Assembly (NCBI GenBank): GCA_003118195.1
Contig: BEXV01002036.1
Location: 2,023 to 66,022, forward strand
Direction of reading: 5' to 3'
DNA length: 64,000 bases
Source: Hemicentrotus pulcherrimus
Lineage: Eukaryota; Echinodermata; Echinoidea; Camarodonta; Strongylocentrotidae
Position numbers and translations under genes: made by a program. The notes beneath the pieces were generated by a model, which saw only the letters and a list, made by a program, of their open reading frames with translations, ran no database searches and was not told where the DNA came from. Shown in pieces: positions 56,101 to 62,100 of the stretch. How positions within the stretch are numbered: position 1 is the stretch's first letter; the number at the start of each line of letters is the position of its first letter.

Positions 56101-59100
56101 AATCAAACTCAGTTCTCACCTTGATCCATGTTTTGTAATTAGCGGATGGCATGCGCGGTACCCATCGCAGGGAGTGCAGGACCTCATGTTGGGTCAAAGG
56201 TCGTTCGCTATCGCAGTGCTGCCCTTCAAGCAGCTTGATGTATGCCACAGAGGGCGCCATTTGCCCCAGCAGCCTCCAGCAGACGCTGGCCGTGTAGTGG
56301 ATGGAGCAGCCGTCCATGTGATCGAAGGGCGTGGCATTCTGGGAGGCCTGGAGGTGACACTCGCTGCCGACCCCCATGAGTTCGATGACAGCAGAGTAGA
56401 GCTCGTTGTAGTCAAAGTTGGGGTCATACAGGACCTCGCATGCCTGGAAAACATGATTAACATCAAAAGAACAATATAAAAGTTAACATTTATCCGTGCA
56501 AGCAAAAGCTTTCTCTAAAAAATAAAACTTACATTTCTTTCAAATTTACATCTCATTGAGTGTATAAAATCCTGCATCAAATGATTCTCTAAACCAGGTG
56601 GATATGATTTGATTTTTATAAAACAAAACTTTTCAATTTCAGCCCATAGTTTTTCTGGGTATTGCCTCACTTGTTTTAAGACACATTTATTCAAAATTGC
56701 TTTTGATGGTTAACTAACTCTGTTCATATTGAAGTGTATTTCATATTTCACATGTTTTGTAATTTGTAGGTTTATTTGCACTTTTTTGTTTTGTTTAATA
56801 TGTAATTGTTTATCAGTCTATTTTGTTGTTAGAGCGCTTAGAGACTTCAGTGGTAAGCACTTTATAAGTAACATTTTTATTATTATCATTATTATTATTA
56901 CTGTCTTCAAAATAAATTCATGGCATATACAAGCTGTCCACATTTGCACTTTTGCGTGCTCACAAGCTGCTCACGAGAGAAAACATATATATCTCACCCC
57001 TTTGTCAATGCATGGTCCGTTCCTATCCGTCTCGGCCGAGATCAGGTTGTAGAAGCTCCGTTTGAATGTGGATCCGTCCATGGCGGCAAAGTGGTTGTCT
57101 CCCATGGTGACCTTGCGATAGTTCTCCTCCACCTCCCTGCACGGGGTGTAGAACTTGGTGATGGCGATCCCGCCGCGTTCCTCTTGGTAGAGCATCAGGG
57201 CGGGGTCCGATGATTGCACGGTGAAGATGTTCCATTGCACCTGCGGGGTGGGGGTTAGGATAAGGTGAGGACAGAGGAAGGGGTTAGAAACAGAGGTGTG
57301 AATGACACAAAAGCTTAGATAGTAGATTTGCACTACAACCATGTAGATAGTCCTTAAAAGGGACTGTTCGTATTCTTTGGTGTTGAATGAGAAGTCCTGG
57401 AAAGCCCCAAGAATCAATAAAGGCTTGATGTTTCAGACAGGTTAAATGTCCGTCGTCAGGAGTGAAGTGAAGGAAGCCTTTGGAAGTAGTGGACAAAAAA
57501 GCAGGAATGTGGACTTTGTTGAAGTCGGGCTCGATGTTGGATGAACATTAAAAGATTACCATCAATTTCTATTCTGATTGTGAAGAAGAAAAACAAATTT
57601 TTAAGTTACATCTTCAATCAGATCAACCTTTCCAGTGAATAATGGGTTGTTGTTGTAAGCCTAATAGCGATGGTCCATTTATAATTTGACCGCTTTCGCC
57701 AAAATTACTCACCTGGTCATAAAGCTGGGGAGGAGGTTGTGAGTAGTGATGCAGGAAGTACTCAAAGATGAGGAGGAGACGACACACAGCCAGCGGGTTC
57801 TTGGTCTTTGCATCCCTGTCAAACAGAAAACAACACAATATTTAAAGACATCGACATAATAGCTCAAAGTAAAATGTGTGAATGTAAATGGATTTTTACA
57901 GAACTGTTTCAATCAGAAGTGATCATTTACATCTAGGGACTAACATCTAACGTCACTTTAAGACACGACCCAGCTTTCACATCAGGCTCTTTTAGAGTCT
58001 GTTTGTAGGTTTTATATCATTCAGCATGCAAATCAATAGGTTTAACAATGGCTTCTCTTGGGATGGGTCTATAAAAAGTTAAGAGAAGACTTTGGACATG
58101 CATGTAGGCAATCCTAGGTTTGAATTCAGACCAACCTGTCACTGTCCTTGAGTAAAGCACTGATTCTCAATTGTACATTTGCCATTTAGCTCACGTAGGG
58201 GGCTTTTGATAAACTATTATAAATGGTGTGGAGGTGCCGTGGTAAAGTGGCTCTCAATCCTAAGGTTGGGAATTCAAATCTCATCCAAGCACTAACATCA
58301 ATTGGCAAGACNTTTTTATTATTATCATTATTATTATTACTGTCTTCAAAATAAATTCATGGCATATACAAGCTGTCCACATTTGCACTTTTGCGTGCTC
58401 ACAAGCTGCTCACGAGAGAAAACATATATATCTCACCCCTTTGTCAATGCATGGTCCGTTCCTATCCGTCTCGGCCGAGATCAGGTTGTAGAAGCTCCGT
58501 TTGAATGTGGATCCGTCCATGGCGGCAAAGTGGTTGTCTCCCATGGTGACCTTGCGATAGTTCTCCTCCACCTCCCTGCACGGGGTGTAGAACTTGGTGA
58601 TGGCGATCCCGCCGCGTTCCTCTTGGTAGAGCATCAGGGCGGGGTCCGATGATTGCACGGTGAAGATGTTCCATTGCACCTGCGGGGTGGGGGTTAGGAT
58701 AAGGTGAGGACAGAGGAAGGGGTTAGAAACAGAGGTGTGAATGACACAAAAGCTTAGATAGTAGATTTGCACTACAACCATGTAGATAGTCCTTAAAAGG
58801 GACTGTTCGTATTCTTTGGTGTTGAATGAGAAGTCCTGGAAAGCCCCAAGAATCAATAAAGGCTTGATGTTTCAGACAGGTTAAATGTCCGTCGTCAGGA
58901 GTGAAGTGAAGGAAGCCTTTGGAAGTAGTGGACAAAAAAGCAGGAATGTGGACTTTGTTGAAGTCGGGCTCGATGTTGGATGAACATTAAAAGATTACCA
59001 TCAATTTCTATTCTGATTGTGAAGAAGAAAAACAAATTTTTAAGTTACATCTTCAATCAGATCAACCTTTCCAGTGAATAATGGGTTGTTGTTGTAAGCC

Positions 59101-62100
59101 TAATAGCGATGGTCCATTTATAATTTGACCGCTTTCGCCAAAATTACTCACCTGGTCATAAAGCTGGGGAGGAGGTTGTGAGTAGTGATGCAGGAAGTAC
59201 TCAAAGATGAGGAGGAGACGACACACAGCCAGCGGGTTCTTGGTCTTTGCATCCCTGTCAAACAGAAAACAACACAATATTTAAAGACATCGACATAATA
59301 GCTCAAAGTAAAATGTGTGAATGTAAATGGATTTTTACAGAACTGTTTCAATCAGAAGTGATCATTTACATCTAGGGACTAACATCTAACGTCACTTTAA
59401 GACACGACCCAGCTTTCACATCAGGCTCTTTTAGAGTCTGTTTGTAGGTTTTATATCATTCAGCATGCAAATCAATAGGTTTAACAATGGCTTCTCTTGG
59501 GATGGGTCTATAAAAAGTTAAGAGAAGACTTTGGACATGCATGTAGGCAATCCTAGGTTTGAATTCAGACCAACCTGTCACTGTCCTTGAGTAAAGCACT
59601 GATTCTCAATTGTACATTTGCCATTTAGCTCACGTAGGGGGCTTTTGATAAACTATTATAAATAGTGTGGAGGTGCCGTGGTAAAGTGGCTCTCAATCCT
59701 AAGGTTGGGAATTCAAATCTCATCCAAGCACTAACATCAATTGGCAAGAAATTGATCCACACTTGCCTTTCTCCATCAGGGTGTAGATGAGTACCCGATA
59801 CGCTAGAGTGCTAAATATTTGGCCATTACGCCATGACCAGGGGCCTGTTTCATAAAACTTTTTATCTATGACAAATGATAAATTTCTATGACAAATTTGC
59901 TCTCAGCCAATCACAAGCCATGATTTCAGTAGCTTATAACAGTAGCTTGTAACTTGTTATTGATATCAAGTTTTATGAAACAGGGCCCAGGATGATAATA
60001 TTAGAGCACCAGGAGCATCACGATGTAAAGGACAATGCGCTGTACAAGAAAACACTCCCAACCATTGTTCATTTTTGTCAGATTTCATTGATTATAACTC
60101 ACCTAGCCTGTGAAGCCTCAACGATGATGTTGGCACACTGGGTGAGGATGATCATCTTGCTACTCCTAGCAAGGCTGTCAAACACAAACAGCAGTAGCTG
60201 GATGTGCTCCACATTTACATCTACAGGGAGAAGTAAATAAGATACATGACTTAATGACGTTAAGATTTGTACAGGGACTTGTTTCACAAAACCTTTTTTC
60301 AATGACAAATGACAAAAATCAGTGACAAATCTGCTGAGAACCAATCAGAAGCAAAGATTTCAGTAGCTTATAACAAAGACAGTCATTTGTCACTGATGAC
60401 AAGTTTTGTGAAACGAGGCTCTGGTCTTACATTTTCACAGACTGGATCTTCAATCAATGGTACAGTCACCTATACTTCAATGTAATACAACTATGAGGAC
60501 AAGTCTGATTAATAGAGAGTATTTACAAGTAATTAGCAAAATTTGGGAACCATAATTTTAAAGTTTAAGTATATAATTTTGAATTTCATATCTTGGAATT
60601 CAAAGTCACTATTCGGTACTCAGAGGGTTATACCTCAGTCACACTGCTAAACCCATTATCTGAACCCTTAATAGATAAAATCTGGGCTATCCATCCACCG
60701 TAATGTAATTTTTGTTTGGTTTCTTGTTGTAATAGTAATGGTGACTGGGGTATGGGATTCTGTTTTCAAACTCTGCTACCTATGCACCGAAATGAACTTA
60801 ACCATACCCAAAATGATCATCCTAACTGGCATCCTATCTGATTGACACACGTCTGTAAAAACCCAATTACAGACACGCTCACACCTGATCCAACCTCTCC
60901 TTACCTTCACCCTCTGGTTGCGTGTCTGTTTTCAGAGCCCACTCCCTCAACACCGAGAGGAACTTCTGCCAGACCCTGAGGCCAACCGTCATGCCGTGCT
61001 CCTTCTCGCTGGTACCCATCCATGTCTGCTGGCGCTTGACCAAGATGTGGGCCAGGACGGCCAGGGTGCGGGGTGGCAGGCTAAGGGGCCAGCTGCTGGA
61101 ACTGGACGGCTGGACACCAAGATGGCCAAGCAGAACATCCTGCAAGGGGGNTATTTTTAATGAGTTGTCTCATCATGGCAACTTACCTACAGAGGATTGC
61201 CGGTACATGTATATGTATATGCTTGGCAGAAGGGAATAGCAAGGAAATTTAGTATTAGGAATGCCCCTCCAAACACAATTTAGCCGGGCATAAGACAGCA
61301 ACATATAAAGACTTACATGTGAATTTCGAAAGTTGCTTTGAAGAGTGTCGTCTGAAGCTTTAAAGTTCATTTACAATCAATTTGGCCAATTTTAATGCTT
61401 AAATCGATTCACCTTTAAGCTGATACCCTCCCCCCCCTACCCCAAAGAGACCTGTTAACTAATTTCATGCATAATGTTTTAACAAAATTTCTCTTGACAA
61501 TTGAAAAGCTACTCAGACATAGCAATAATCAATGAGTGCAAAGTGAATTCCATCCACAGAATGACTTTTGCAGGTGAATCAAATAGTTGGTAACCAAGGG
61601 TCCAAGGGAGAGAAACATGCATAAACTGAGATTACTTTTGGTAAAAATGTAGTAAAGAAGCCCTGAAGGTATACGCTACCTGCAACTTGGGCGAGAGAAG
61701 GTCTGTAGCCAGGAGTGTGTGGCAGAAGTGCATCACGACACTGGAGAACTCATCAGTCAGGTGACCTGTCACATGACACACATTTTGAAAACTTTGATTA
61801 CACACATGACATTATAACATGGATCTCAAAGAAATATCATCAGTCAGGTGTCCTGTCACATGACATACATTTAGACAACTTTTATCAAACACATGACATA
61901 GTAAAATGGATCTCAATGAATTAATAATAGTCAGGTGACCTATCACTCATAAGTCAGATGACCTGTGTCACATGACATTCATTTAGAAAACTTTTGTTAC
62001 ACACATGACATAGTAACATGCATCTAACAGAAATATTATCAGTCATGTGACCTGTCACTCATCAGTCAGGTGACCTGTCACATGACAAGCATCAATGTAA

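Larger units (their letters stand above)
56874..58310. repeat. Duplicated block C, left copy
   Basis: 1,437 bp matching 58313-59749 at constant offset 1439, with one SNP seen (AAATGGTGTGG versus AAATAGTGTGG). Contains exons w8 and w7 and stops inside a SINE at the single N of 58312. Confidence 0.95.
58313..59749. repeat. Duplicated block C, right copy
   Basis: Constant-offset copy of 56874-58310 with exons w8 (58437) and w7 (59152). Confidence 0.95.
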
